A DNA stretch of 64,000 nucleotides from Cafeteria roenbergensis (taxonomy: Eukaryota; Sar; Bigyra; Bicosoecida; Cafeteriaceae). The stretch lies in assembly GCA_008330645.1 (NCBI GenBank), contig VLTN01000069.1:120565-184564 (forward strand), in the 5' to 3' direction. The translations under genes were made by a program, and so were the position numbers. The notes below the pieces were generated by a model. The model saw nothing but the letters and a program-made list of their open reading frames with translations. It made no database searches and had not been told where the DNA came from. Positions 42,464 through 56,400 of this stretch are shown here, one piece after another; the first letter of the stretch is position 1; each line of letters starts with the position of its first letter.

Positions 42464-42808
42464 TTAAGTTTCAGTCATCTCTATCGAAAAGTATTCATCT
42501 TCTCCATGATATCTATTAAAATATTCAATCCATCCATCACAATATTCATTTAGAGTATAGATATTATCACATTCTCTCACTTCGTCATCAGTCATAAATG
42601 ATAATCCTTCATTTTCTATAATATAGTGATTTATATCTTCATTTTCATTTTCTTGCTCTTTAATTCTTTCTTTGGTGTATTTCGACGCTTGCTTCCGCAA
42701 ATGCTTCAACATAAGGTTCATTGCTTTCGATTTAGTACTAAATACTTCTGTCCAATTTGTATTATAGCATTCTGAATGCCAACATAAAGTGACCATATAC
42801 TTTAGCAT
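42464..42808 (-). CDS. hypothetical EMALE protein (114 aa)
   Basis: This 114-aa protein has a helical basic middle (MLKHLRKQASKYTKERIKEQ) and an acidic, Tyr-rich second half (VRECDNIYTLNEYCDGWIEYF). No motif recognised. Starts 26 bp downstream of an AT-rich stretch without an exact TACTTAAAGA. It is the last clear gene before the right TIR. Confidence 0.5.
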   Translation of the reverse strand: MLKYMVTLCWHSECYNTNWTEVFSTKSKAMNLMLKHLRKQASKYTKERIKEQENENEDINHYIIENEGLSFMTDDEVRECDNIYTLNEYCDGWIEYFNRYHGEDEYFSIEMTET

Positions 42809-43013
42809 TACTATAATTTGAATGAGATATTTAATTTAAATATTTTAATAAAATTGCATGCAACTTATAAATATGATTTTCTTGTTCCCTAGATCATGAG
42901 GATTCAGAATATATATAATTTGTTGTATGTCCGACAATTACGGAAGGTTGTCCATCGAGACGAAAAGGCCATCACTGTGGACAGGATGACTGTCCGCCTA
43001 GACAACGTCATTA

Positions 43014-43501
43014 ACCCCAGATTATGGATGAAAGCCAAGAGAGAAGCCGATGAGAAAAGTCACACAGGAGCTGAATACGAATGAACAACTGGATAATTCC
43101 AATGAGAAAAGTCACACAGGAGCTGAATCCATATAGCCATACTCTGACTCCCCCAAAAATTTTCAAGAGTGTAGGAGAATATATTTTTTTAATTCTGAAT
43201 ACTTTTTTATTTTTCTATGGATAGGGGTGGTAGTATGGAAATATTATAAATATACCTTAACTGTATTACTTTTTTGTTGCAACTCTCGTTTACACTCGAG
43301 TGTCACCACTAAAGAATACCATTATATACCATTTAGTGATATCGCTTAAGTGATGAATACTCAGTGACTGATATTAATGAAAACCATATAATGACCCATT
43401 TTAGTGGAAAAAATGAAGCTTTTTTTAAAGCTGAAATTTTTTCATTTATTTAATTGTCCATATAGAATTCTCTGCTCTCCTCTACCGCGTCCTTTTTTTT
43501 T
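43014..43501 (-). repeat. EMALE right terminal inverted repeat
   Basis: Reverse complement of the left TIR over 43014-43492, followed by a T run of 11 (left end has nine A). Outer sequence reads CCTCTACCGCGTCC towards the host. Confidence 0.92.
43050..43128 (-). repeat. two 27-bp direct repeats inside the right TIR
   Basis: Mirror copies of those in the left TIR (43050-43076 and 43102-43128). Confidence 0.8.
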
Positions 43502-44456
43502 TTGTTCTGAATGCGCCTGCAGAGTTCGGCGCCCCGCGTGCTTTGACCTGTTTCTACCGCAATGCTCACCCTTGCCACGGTCCTTGGAATGGTGAGTTGT
43601 CGCCAGCTGCTGTACACTTTGCTTGGCTACCCTGTTTGAGATGAAAGACTTGATGCTCTCCCTGATTGTGATGAAGCGCTGGCGCCGCTTTCCCCTCAAG
43701 TTGAGCGACCGCCGTCCGCTAGCTACGGCAACAAACTCCGAGCCCGCTCTGCTCTACGGCGAGCACGGGCCATTCGACCCCCTCGCAAGGTCGTCCTTTA
43801 GGCGGGCACACCGGTTCGAACCCGCGTGGGGCTCCCCGGGGGGGGCTCACCGGCCGTGCCCCGTGCCTGCCGCACGCACGCGCCCCGAGTGGTGTGTGTG
43901 AGCTTGGCTCAATCATTTGGCCCCTACCTCTCGTCCCTCGGGCCACCCCGCGTGGTCCCCGGCACGCCGAACTTGAGCCATTTTGGTCAACCTTGGCCCC
44001 TTTCCTGATTTTGAGAACACCTTTGCTTGCACGCTGCCTCCCACTGACCCAAGAAAAGTAGCCAATGAAATTGCCCCGCTCTGCCGGTGCACACTCCCGC
44101 CTGCAGTCGGCGCAGCCACGTCGTTCCCCTAAGCCCTGCCCAGTGAGCAAAACGTGACTTTAACTGTGAAATCCTGTGCAAGGCTATGCATTCCAAGTGT
44201 GTGCGGCGCTCCTGGGATTCTCGCTCTCCAAGCCAACGGACAAAGGCAGACAAGAGGGCTTGACCAGCCGAGCCTGCCGATTGCACCCAGTTTCAAAACG
44301 TCGATGATTTGACGCTCAACAGAGGCAGAAATCTAGCACCGAATGTGTGTATGCTGCCGCCACATGCAACTGAATCGTTGAAAACATGCACCACAAGCAA
44401 GCTCGGGCACTCATGCGACGCCCAGGAAGCAACCGAAGCCAGTCAGTTGCCATTGA
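43502..44456. other. no supported gene (host DNA right of the EMALE)
   Basis: About 950 bp of GC-rich host sequence. Its first part should be the displaced 3' flank of XPB; its end is the 3' flank of the large repeat gene. Open frames (for example 43719-44150, -) are Gly/Arg/Cys-rich without a family. A GGTTCGAACCC at about 43811-43821 looks like a tRNA T-loop but has no tRNA around it. Confidence 0.4.
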
Positions 44457-47400
44457 TCACGTAGGTGTGACCGGCGAGAGCACAACGAACAGAGAGTAAG
44501 CATCGGTGGATGCAAAAGTGATGGCGTTCGACGGGTGATGGTTACAGGCGTGGATGTCCAGCGTTGTGGTTGTGCCCGTTGCTGTCACCCGCAGAGTCAG
44601 AAGGCGGCTGTCCGTTGCTAGCGGCGTCATGATGACGACGTCAGCCGGATTGCCAGCCCACTTCATCTTGGTCGCAATGTCGATGGTGTAAGTCGTGCAG
44701 GATTGCACTGCCAGCGGCGTCGCGCTCAGCTCAAGCTGAATAGTGCCTGTTGCGAAACCACGAGATTGGCCACCATCAGAACCGATGGTGATGTAGCCGT
44801 CTGTGCCCGAGCTTGTGCCCTCGGAGATGATAACGCTGCCCCCAATCAAGGCGGTCCCGCCGGCAGTGATCGACACTGAACCACCCGTTCCAGTACCAGT
44901 GCCGGTGCCGGTGCCGGGAGCAATGACAATGTTTCCAGAGTTGGCCTTGTTCTCGGTCACAATGGAAGCTCCCGACGCACCTTGGAGCGTGACGCCAGCC
45001 GCGCCGGACGTCAACGACAGGGCCCCACCAGTGGAAGAAAGCAAAACGTCGTCTGAGGCTGACATTGACAAAGCAGCCGAAGCGGCATCAATTGTCAAGG
45101 AAGTCGGAGCGAGAGTGATGAAGTCTGAACCAGCAGAATTCTGCAACACGACGTTGCCACCATTAGCCGGCGCTGTACCAGCCCCAGGAGAGAGTGAAAT
45201 GGAGCCACCGTCAAACGAAGCAGACGACGCATCGCCAGCTTGGAGAATAAGTGAGCCCGCGTCTCCATCGGTGGCTGTCCCAGTCACCACAGAAAGGCTG
45301 CCGGAGGTCCCTGACTGCGTCGTGCCCGTCGACAGCATCAGCCACCCGCTCACGCCCGCAGACGAAGCGTCAGACGACGACACCACAACGTGACCCGACG
45401 ACGACGACGACCCGCCGCCGCTCACCACCGACACCACACCGCCCACAGACGACGTGTCCGTCGTGGACCCCGCCGACACAACCACGTTGCCGCCCGACCC
45501 GCCAGACGACGTGCCCGCGCTCACGGACACCGACCCGCCCGGCCCGCTGTCCGTCGACCCCACGCCCACCGACACCGACCCCGCAGCACCGCCGCTCGCC
45601 GCACCAGTCGACACAACCACGCTCCCGGCCGTGCCCGCCGTGGACGCGCCGCTCAGCACCGACACCGCACCCGACGCACCCGACTGCGCCGTGCCCGTCG
45701 ACAGCGTCAGCCACCCGCTCACGCCCGCAGACGAAGCGTCAGACGACGACACCACAACGTGACCCGACGACGACGACGACCCGCCGCCGCTCACCACCGA
45801 CACCACACCGCCCACAGACGACGTGTCCGTCGTGGACCCCGCCGACACAACCACGTTGCCGCCCGACCCGCCAGACGACGTGCCCGCGCTCACAGACACC
45901 GACCCGCCCGACCCGCCAGACGACGTGCCCGCGCTCACGGACACCGACCCGCCCGGCCCGCTGTCCGTCGACCCCACGCCCACCGACACCGACCCCGCAG
46001 CACCGCTGCTCGCCGCACCAGTCGACACAACCACGCTCCCGGCCGTGCCCGCCGTGGACGCGCCGCTCAGCACCGACACCGCACCCGACGCACCCGACTG
46101 CGTCGTGCCCGTCGACAGCGTCAGCCACCCGCTCACGCCCGCAGACGAAGCGTCAGACGACGACACCACAACGTGACCCGACGACGACGACGACCCGCCG
46201 CCGCTCACCACCGACACGTGCCCGCCCTCGTACCGAGTGTCAGTCGTGGACCCCGCCGACACCACCACGTTGCCGCCCGACCCGCCAGACGACGTGCCCG
46301 CGCTCACAGACACCGACCCGCCCGGCCCGCTGTCCGTCGACCCCACGCCCACCGACACCGACCCCGCAGCACCGCTGCTCGCCGCACCAGTCGACACAAC
46401 CACGCTCCCGGCCGTGCCCGCCGTGGACGCGCCGCTCAGCACCGACACCGCACCCGACGCACCCGACTGCGTCGTGCCCGTCGACAGCGTCAGCCACCCG
46501 CTCGCGCCCGCAGACGAAGCGTCAGACGACGACACCACAACGTGACCCGACGACGACGACGACCCGCCGCCGCTCACCACCGACACGTGCCCGCCCTCGT
46601 ACCGAGTGTCAGTCGTGGACCCCGCCGACACCCACCACGTTGCCGCCCGACCCGCCAGACGACGTGCCCGCGCTCACAGACACCGACCCGCCCGACCCGC
46701 CAGACGACGTGCCCGCGCTCACGGACACCGACCCGCCCGGCCCGCTGTCCGTCGACCCCACGCCCACCGACACCGACCCCGCAGCACCGCTGCTCGCCGC
46801 ACCAGTCGACACAACCACGCTCCCGGCCGTGCCCGCCGTGGACGCGCCGCTCAGCACCGACACCGCACCCGACGCACCCGACTGCGTCGTGCCCGTCGAC
46901 AGCGTCAGCCACCCGCTCACGCCCGCAGACGTCGCGTCAGACGACGACACCACAACGTGACCCGACGACGACGACGACCCGCCGCCGCTCACCACCGACA
47001 CGTGCCCGCCCTCGTACCGAGTGTCAGTCGTGGAGCCCGCCGACACCACCACGTTGCCGCCCGACCCGCCAGACGACGTGCCCGCGCTCACAGACACCGA
47101 CCCGCCCGACCCGCCAGACGACGTGCCCGCGCTCACGGACACCGACCCGCCCGGCCCGCTGTCCGTCGACCCCACGCCCACCGACACCGACCCCGCAGCA
47201 CCGCTGCTCGCCGCACCAGTCGACACAACCACGCTCCCGGCCGTGCCCGCCGTGGACGCGCCGCTCAGCACCGACACCGCACCCGACGCACCCGACTGCG
47301 TCGTGCCCGTCGACAGCGTCAGCCACCCGCTCACGCCCGCAGACGAAGCGTCAGACGACGACACCACAACGTGACCCGACGACGACGACGACCCGCCGCC

Positions 47401-50400
47401 GCTCACCACCGACACGTGCCCGCCCTCGTACCGAGTGTCAGTCGTGGACCCCGCCGACACCACCACGTTGCCGCCCGACCCGCCAGACGACGTGCCCGCG
47501 CTCACAGACACCGACCCGCCCGACCCGCCAGACGACGTGCCCGCGCTCACGGACACCGACCCGCCCGGCCCGCTGTCCGTCGACCCCACGCCCACCGACA
47601 CCGACCCCGCAGCACCGCTGCTCGCCGCACCAGTCGACACAACCACGCTCCCGGCCGTGCCCGCCGTGGACGCGCCGCTCAGCACCGACACCGCACCCGA
47701 CGCACCCGACTGCGTTGTGCCCGTCGACAGCATCAGCCACCCGCTCACGCCCGCAGACGAAGCGTCAGACGACGACACCACAACGTGACCCGACGACGAC
47801 GACGACCCGCCGCCGCTCACCACCGACACGTGCCCGCCCTCGTACCGAGTGTCAGTCGTGGACCCCGCCGACACCACCACGTTGCCGCCCGACCCGCCAG
47901 ACGACGTGCCCGCGCTCACGGACACCGACCCGCCCGGCCCGCTGTCCGTCGACCCCACGCCCACCGACACCGACCCCGCAGCACCGCTGCTCGCCGCACC
48001 AGTCGACACAACCACGCTCCCGGCCGTGCCCGCCGTGGACGCGCCGCTCAGCACCGACACCGCACCCGACGCACCCGACTGCGTCGTGCCCGTCGACAGC
48101 GTCAGCCACCCGCTCACGCCCGCAGACGAAGCGTCAGACGACGACACCACAACGTGACCCGACGACGACGACGACCCGCCGCCGCTCACCACCGACACGT
48201 GCCCGCCCTCGTACCGAGTGTCAGTCGTGGACCCCGCCGACACCACCACGTTGCCGCCCGACCCGCCAGACGACGTGCCCGCGCTCACGGACACCGACCC
48301 GCCCGGCCCGCTGTCCGTCGACCCCACGCCCACCGACACCGACCCCGCAGCACCGCTGCTCGCCGCACCAGTCGACACAACCACGCTCCCGGCCGTGCCC
48401 GCCGTGGACGCGCCGCTCAGCACCGACACCGCACCCGACGCACCCGACTGCGTCGTGCCCGTCGACAGCGTCAGCCACCCGCTCGCGCCCGCAGACGAAG
48501 CGTCAGACGACGACACCACAACGTGACCCGACGACGACGACGACCCGCCGCCGCTCACCACCGACACCACACCGCCCACAGACGACGTGTCCGTCGTGGA
48601 GCCCGCCGACACAACCACGTTGCCGCCCGACCCGCCAGACGACGTGCCCGCGCTCACGGACACCGACCCGCCCGGCCCGCTGTCCGTCGACCCCACGCCC
48701 ACCGACACCGACCCCGCAGCACCGCCGCTCGCCGCACCAGTCGACACAACCACGCTCCCGGCCGTGCCCGCCGTGGACGCGCCGCTCAGCACCGACACCG
48801 CACCCGACGCACCCGACTGCGCCGTGCCCGTCGACAGCGTCAGCCACCCGCTCGCGCCCGCAGACGAAGCGTCAGACGACGACACCACAACGTGACCCGA
48901 CGACGACGACGACCCGCCGCCGCTCACCACCGACACCACACCGCCCACAGACGACGTGTCCGTCGTGGACCCCGCCGACACAACCACGTTGCCGCCCGAC
49001 CCGCCAGACGACGTGCCCGCGCTCACGGACACCGACCCGCCCGGCCCGCTGTCCGTCGACCCCACGCCCACCGACACCGACCCCGCAGCACCGCTGCTCG
49101 CCGCACCAGTCGACACAACCACGCTCCCGGCCGTGCCCGCCGTGGACGCGCCGCTCAGCACCGACACCGCACCCGACGCACCCGACTGCGTCGTGCCCGT
49201 CGACAGCGTCAGCCACCCGCTCACGCCCGCAGACGAAGCGTCAGACGACGACACCACAACGTGACCCGACGACGACGACGACCCGCCGCCGCTCACCACC
49301 GACACGTGCCCGCCCTCGTACCGAGTGTCAGTCGTGGACCCCGCCGACACCACCACGTTGCCGCCCGACCCGCCAGACGACGTGCCCGCGCTCACAGACA
49401 CCGACCCGCCCGGCCCGCTGTCCGTCGACCCCACGCCCACCGACACCGACCCCGCAGCACCGCTGCTCGCCGCACCAGTCGACACAACCACGCTCCCGGC
49501 CGTGCCCGCCGTGGACGCGCCGCTCAGCACCGACACCGCACCCGACGCACCCGACTGCGTCGTGCCCGTCGACAGCGTCAGCCACCCGCTCACGCCCGCA
49601 GACGAAGCGTCAGACGACGACACCACAACGTGACCCGACGACGACGACGACCCGCCGCCGCTCACCACCGACACGTGCCCGCCCTCGTACCGAGTGTCAG
49701 TCGTGGACCCCGCCGACACCACCACGTTGCCGCCCGACCCGCCAGACGACGTGCCCGCGCTCACAGACACCGACCCGCCCGACCCGCCAGACGACGTGCC
49801 CGCGCTCACGGACACCGACCCGCCCGGCCCGCTGTCCGTCGACCCCACGCCCACCGACACCGACCCCGCAGCACCGCTGCTCGCCGCACCAGTCGACACA
49901 ACCACGCTCCCGGCCGTGCCCGCCGTGGACGCGCCGCTCAGCACCGACACCGCACCCGACGCACCCGACTGCGTCGTGCCCGTCGACAGCGTCAGCCACC
50001 CGCTCACGCCCGCAGACGTCGCGTCAGACGACGACACCACAACGTGACCCGACGACGACGACGACCCGCCGCCGCTCACCACCGACACGTGCCCGCCCTC
50101 GTACCGAGTGTCAGTCGTGGACCCCGCCGACACCACCACGTTGCCGCCCGACCCGCCAGACGACGTGCCCGCGCTCACAGACACCGACCCGCCCGACCCG
50201 CCAGACGACGTGCCCGCGCTCACGGACACCGACCCGCCCGGCCCGCTGTCCGTCGACCCCACGCCCACCGACACCGACCCCGCAGCACCGCTGCTCGCCG
50301 CACCAGTCGACACAACCACGCTCCCGGCCGTGCCCGCCGTGGACGCGCCGCTCAGCACCGACACCGCACCCGACGCACCCGACTGCGTCGTGCCCGTCGA

Positions 50401-53400
50401 CAGCGTCAGCCACCCGCTCACGCCCGCAGACGAAGCGTCAGACGACGACACCACAACGTGACCCGACGACGACGACGACCCGCCGCCGCTCACCACCGAC
50501 ACGTGCCCGCCCTCGTACCGAGTGTCAGTCGTGGAGCCCGCCGACACCACCACGTTGCCGCCCGACCCGCCAGACGACGTGCCCGCGCTCACAGACACCG
50601 ACCCGCCCGACCCGCCAGACGACGTGCCCGCGCTCACGGACACCGACCCGCCCGGCCCGCTGTCCGTCGACCCCACGCCCACCGACACCGACCCCGCAGC
50701 ACCGCTGCTCGCCGCACCAGTCGACACAACCACGCTCCCGGCCGTGCCCGCCGTGGACGCGCCGCTCAGCACCGACACCGCACCCGACGCACCCGACTGC
50801 GTCGTGCCCGTCGACAGCATCAGCCACCCGCTCACGCCCGCAGACGAAGCGTCAGACGACGACACCACAACGTGACCCGACGACGACGACGACCCGCCGC
50901 CGCTCACCACCGACACGTGCCCGCCCTCGTACCGAGTGTCAGTCGTGGACCCCGCCGACACCACCACGTTGCCGCCCGACCCGCCAGACGACGTGCCCGC
51001 GATCACAGACACCGACCCGCCCGACCCGCCAGACGACGTGCCCGCGCTCACGGACACCGACCCGCCCGGCCCGCTGTCCGTCGACCCCACGCCCACCGAC
51101 ACCGACCCCGCAGCACCGCTGCTCGCCGCACCAGTCGACACAACCACGCTCCCGGCCGTGCCCGCCGTGGACGCGCCGCTCAGCACCGACACCGCACCCG
51201 ACGCACCCGACTGCGTCGTGCCCGTCGACAGCGTCAGCCACCCGCTCACGCCCGCAGACGAAGCGTCAGACGACGACACCACAACGTGACCCGACGACGA
51301 CGACGACCCGCCGCCGCTCACCACCGACACGTGCCCGCCCTCGTACCGAGTGTCAGTCGTGGACCCCGCCGACACCACCACGTTGCCGCCCGACCCGCCA
51401 GACGACGTGCCCGCGCTCACAGACACCGACCCGCCCGACCCGCCAGACGACGTGCCCGCGCTCACGGACACCGACCCGCCCGGCCCGCTGTCCGTCGACC
51501 CCACGCCCACCGACACCGACCCCGCAGCACCGCTGCTCGCCGCACCAGTCGACACAACCACGCTCCCGGCCGTGCCCGCCGTGGACGCGCCGCTCAGCAC
51601 CGACACCGCACCCGACGCACCCGACTGCGTCGTGCCCGTCGACAGCGTCAGCCACCCGCTCACGCCCGCAGACGAAGCGTCAGACGACGACACCACAACG
51701 TGACCCGACGACGACGACGACCCGCCGCCGCTCACCACCGACACGTGCCCGCCCTCGTACCGAGTGTCAGTCGTGGAGCCCGCCGACACCACCACGTTGC
51801 CGCCCGACCCGCCAGACGACGTGCCCGCGCTCACGGACACCGACCCGCCCGGCCCGCTGTCCGTCGACCCCACGCCCACCGACACCGACCCCGCAGCACC
51901 GCCGCTCGCCGCACCAGTCGACACAACCACGCTCCCGGCCGTGCCCGCCGTGGACGCGCCGCTCAGCACCGACACCGCACCCGACGCACCCGACTGCGTC
52001 GTGCCCGTCGACAGCGTCAGCCACCCGCTCACGCCCGCAGACGAAGCGTCAGACGACGACACCACAACGTGACCCGACGACGACGACGACCCGCCGCCGC
52101 TCACCACCGACACGTGCCCGCCCTCGTACCGAGTGTCAGTCGTGGACCCCGCCGACACCACCACGTTGCCGCCCGACCCGCCAGACGACGTGCCCGCGCT
52201 CACAGACACCGACCCGCCCGGCCCGCTGTCCGTCGACCCCACGCCCACCGACACCGACCCCGCAGCACCGCTGCTCGCCGCACCAGTCGACACAACCACG
52301 CTCCCGGCCGTGCCCGCCGTGGACGCGCCGCTCAGCACCGACACCGCACCCGACGCACCCGACTGCGTCGTGCCCGTCGACAGCGTCAGCCACCCGCTCA
52401 CGCCCGCAGACGAAGCGTCAGACGACGACACCACAACGTGACCCGACGACGACGACGACCCGCCGCCGCTCACCACCGACACGTGCCCGCCCTCGTACCG
52501 AGTGTCAGTCGTGGAGCCCGCCGACACCACCACGTTGCCGCCCGACCCGCCAGACGACGTGCCCGCGCTCACAGACACCGACCCGCCCGACCCGCCAGAC
52601 GACGTGCCCGCGCTCACGGACACCGACCCGCCCGGCCCGCTGTCCGTCGACCCCACGCCCACCGACACCGACCCCGCAGCACCGCTGCTCGCCGCACCAG
52701 TCGACACAACCACGCTCCCGGCCGTGCCCGCCGTGGACGCGCCGCTCAGCACCGACACCGCACCCGACGCACCCGACTGCGTTGTGCCCGTCGACAGCAT
52801 CAGCCACCCGCTCACGCCCGCAGACGAAGCGTCAGACGACGACACCACAACGTGACCCGACGACGACGACGACCCGCCGCCGCTCACCACCGACACGTGC
52901 CCGCCCTCGTACCGAGTGTCAGTCGTGGACCCCGCCGACACCACCACGTTGCCGCCCGACCCGCCAGACGACGTGCCCGCGCTCACAGACACCGACCCGC
53001 CCGACCCGCCAGACGACGTGCCCGCGCTCACGGACACCGACCCGCCCGGCCCGCTGTCCGTCGACCCCACGCCCACCGACACCGACCCCGCAGCACCGCT
53101 GCTCGCCGCACCAGTCGACACAACCACGCTCCCGGCCGTGCCCGCCGTGGACGCGCCGCTCAGCACCGACACCGCACCCGACGCACCCGACTGCGTCGTG
53201 CCCGTCGACAGCGTCAGCCACCCGCTCACGCCCGCAGACGAAGCGTCAGACGACGACACCACAACGTGACCCGACGACGACGACGACCCGCCGCCGCTCA
53301 CCACCGACACGTGCCCGCCCTCGTACCGAGTGTCAGTCGTGGACCCCGCCGACACCACCACGTTGCCGCCCGACCCGCCAGACGACGTGCCCGCGCTCAC

Positions 53401-56400
53401 AGACACCGACCCGCCCGACCCGCCAGACGACGTGCCCGCGCTCACTGCCATGCTGCCGCCCGACCCGTCTGACGACGTGCCCGCGCTCACGGACACCGAC
53501 CCGCCCGGCCCGCTGTCCGTCGACCCCACGCCCACCGACACCGACCCCGCAGCACCGCTGCTCGCCGCACCAGTCGACACAACCACGCTCCCGGCCGTGC
53601 CCGCCGTGGACGCGCCGCTCAGCACCGACACCGCACCCGACGCACCCGACTGCGTCGTGCCCGTCGACAGCGTCAGCCACCCGCTCACGCCCGCAGACGA
53701 AGCGTCAGACGACGACACCACAACGTGACCCGACGACGACGACGACCCGGCGCCGCTCACCACCGACACGTGCCCGCCCTCGTACCGAGTGTCCGTCGTG
53801 GAGCCCGCCTCCAAGATCAGGTCGCCACCATCGAAGCCTGTGCCACTGTCACCAGCCCCGATGCTCACCTGGCCAGGCTCACCTGACGTCGACGCTCCGC
53901 CCTCGATCACAACGCTCCCACCGGTCCCAGCGCCGGATGAGCCACCAGCAATGCTCACAAAGCCGCCCAGTCCAGATGCGGTCGACCCGCCGGAAATGCT
54001 CACAAGACCGCCCGTCGAAACTCCAGACCCGGCCTGCATCAGCAGAGTGCCACCGACTGACCCAGCAAAAGTTGACGACCCGGAGCTCACGGACACCGAC
54101 CCGCCCGGCCCGCTGTCCGTCGACCCCACGCCCACCGACACCGACCCCGCAGCACCGCCGCTCGCCGCACCAGTCGACACAACCACGCTCCCGGCCGTGC
54201 CCGCCGTGGACGCGCCGCTCAGCACCGACACCGCACCCGACGCACCCGACTGCGTCGTGCCCGTCGACAGCGTCAGCCACCCGCTCACGCCCGCAGACGA
54301 AGCGTCAGACGACGACACCACAACGTGACCCGACGACGACGACGACCCGCCGCCGCTCACCACCGACACGTGCCCGCCCTCGTACCGAGTGTCAGTCGTG
54401 GACCCCGCCGACACCACCACGTTGCCGCCCGACCCGCCAGACGACGTGCCCGCGCTCACAGACACCGACCCGCCCGACCCGCCAGACGACGTGCCCGCGC
54501 TCACGGACACCGACCCGCCCGGCCCGCTGTCCGTCGACCCCACGCCCACCGACACCGACCCCGCAGCACCGCCGCTCGCCGCACCAGTCGACACAACCAC
54601 GCTCCCGGCCGTGCCCGCCGTGGACGCGCCGCTCAGCACCGACACCGCACCCGACGCACCCGACTGCGTCGTGCCCGTCGACAGCGTCAGCCACCCGCTC
54701 ACGCCCGCAGACGAAGCGTCAGACGACGACACCACAACGTGACCCGACGACGACGACGACCCGCCGCCGCTCACCACCGACACGTGCCCGCCCTCGTACC
54801 GAGTGTCAGTCGTGGACCCCGCCGACACCACCACGTTGCCGCCCGACCCGCCAGACGACGTGCCCGCGCTCACAGACACCGACCCGCCCGACCCGCCAGA
54901 CGACGTGCCCGCGCTCACGGACACCGACCCGCCCGGCCCGCTGTCCGTCGACCCCACGCCCACCGACACCGACCCCGCAGCACCGCTGCTCGCCGCACCA
55001 GTCGACACAACCACGCTCCCGGCCGTGCCCGCCGTGGACGCGCCGCTCAGCACCGACACCGCACCCGACGCACCCGACTGCGTCGTGCCCGTCGACAGCG
55101 TCAGCCACCCGCTCACGCCCGCAGACGAAGCGTCAGACGACGACACCACAACGTGACCCGACGACGACGACGACCCGCCGCCGCTCACCACCGACACGTG
55201 CCCGCCCTCGTACCGAGTGTCAGTCGTGGACCCCGCCGACACCACCACGTTGCCGCCCGACCCGCCAGACGACGTGCCCGCGCTCACAGACACCGACCCG
55301 CCCGACCCGCCAGACGACGTGCCCGCGCTCACGGACACCGACCCGCCCGGCCCGCTGTCCGTCGACCCCACGCCCACCGACACCGACCCCGCAGCACCGC
55401 TGCTCGCCGCACCAGTCGACACAACCACGCTCCCGGCCGTGCCCGCCGTGGACGCGCCGCTCAGCACCGACACCGCACCCGACGCACCCGACTGCGTCGT
55501 GCCCGTCGACAGCGTCAGCCACCCGCTCACGCCCGCAGACGAAGCGTCAGACGACGACACCACAACGTGACCCGACGACGACGACGACCCGCCGCCGCTC
55601 ACCACCGACACGTGCCCGCCCTCGTACCGAGTGTCAGTCGTGGACCCCGCCGACACCACCACGTTGCCGCCCGACCCGCCAGACGACGTGCCCGCGCTCA
55701 CAGACACCGACCCGCCCGACCCGCCAGACGACGTGCCCCGCGCTCACGGACACCGACCCGCCCGGCCCCGCTGTCCGTCGACCCCACGCCCACCGACACC
55801 GACCCCGCAGCACCGCTGCTCGCCGCACCAGTCGACACAACCACGCTCCCGGCCGTGCCCGCCGTGGACGCGCCGCTCAGCACCGACACCGCACCCGACG
55901 CACCCGACTGCGTCGTGCCCGTCGACAGCGTCAGCCACCCGCTCACGCCCGCAGACGAAGCGTCAGACGACGACACCACAACGTGACCCGACGACGACGA
56001 CGACCCGCCGCCGCTCACCACCGACACGTGCCCGCCCTCGTACCGAGTGTCAGTCGTGGACCCCCGCCGACACCACCACGCTGCCGCCCGACCCGTCTGA
56101 CGACGTGCCCGCGCTCACGGACACCGACCCGCCCGGCCCGCTGTCCGTCGACCCCACGCCCACCGACACCGACCCCGCAGCACCGCTGCTCGCCGCACCA
56201 GTCGACACAACCACGCTCCCGGCCGTGCCCGCCGTGGACGCGCCGCTCAGCACCGACACCGCACCCGACGCACCCGACTGCGTCGTGCCCGTCGACAGCG
56301 TCAGCCACCCGCTCACGCCCGCAGACGAAGCGTCAGACGACGACACCACAACGTGACCCGACGACGACGACGACCCGCCGCCGCTCACCACCGACACGTG

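Larger units (their letters stand above)
16694..43501. mobile_element. endogenous mavirus-like element (EMALE, integrated virophage) carrying an Ngaro insertion
   Basis: This AT-rich island of 26.8 kb (about 20.4 kb without the nested retrotransposon) is bounded by matching inverted repeats and inserted in GC-rich host DNA. It encodes the mavirus/Maverick hallmark set: DDE integrase with chromodomain, adenain-like protease, packaging ATPase, double-jelly-roll-type MCP, penton-like protein, SF3 helicase, polymerase-like protein and GIY-YIG nuclease. A direct TTGT (16690-16693 and 43502-43505) could be the target-site duplication, but the A/T runs at the ends make the exact border uncertain by a few bases. 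Mavirus-like elements lie dormant in Cafeteria genomes and can be reactivated by the giant virus CroV in known cases. Whether this copy could be is doubtful, because several genes are frameshifted. Confidence 0.92.

Noticed and set aside
42896-43084. 62-aa plus-strand frame running into the right TIR
   Set aside because: Its second half is TIR sequence, which is constrained for other reasons, and the left TIR has no matching gene. No promoter box at the usual distance.
43790-43870. tRNA-like T-loop (GGTTCGAACCC)
   Set aside because: On neither strand do the flanks pair beyond three bases of a T-stem, and no anticodon arm or acceptor stem can be drawn.
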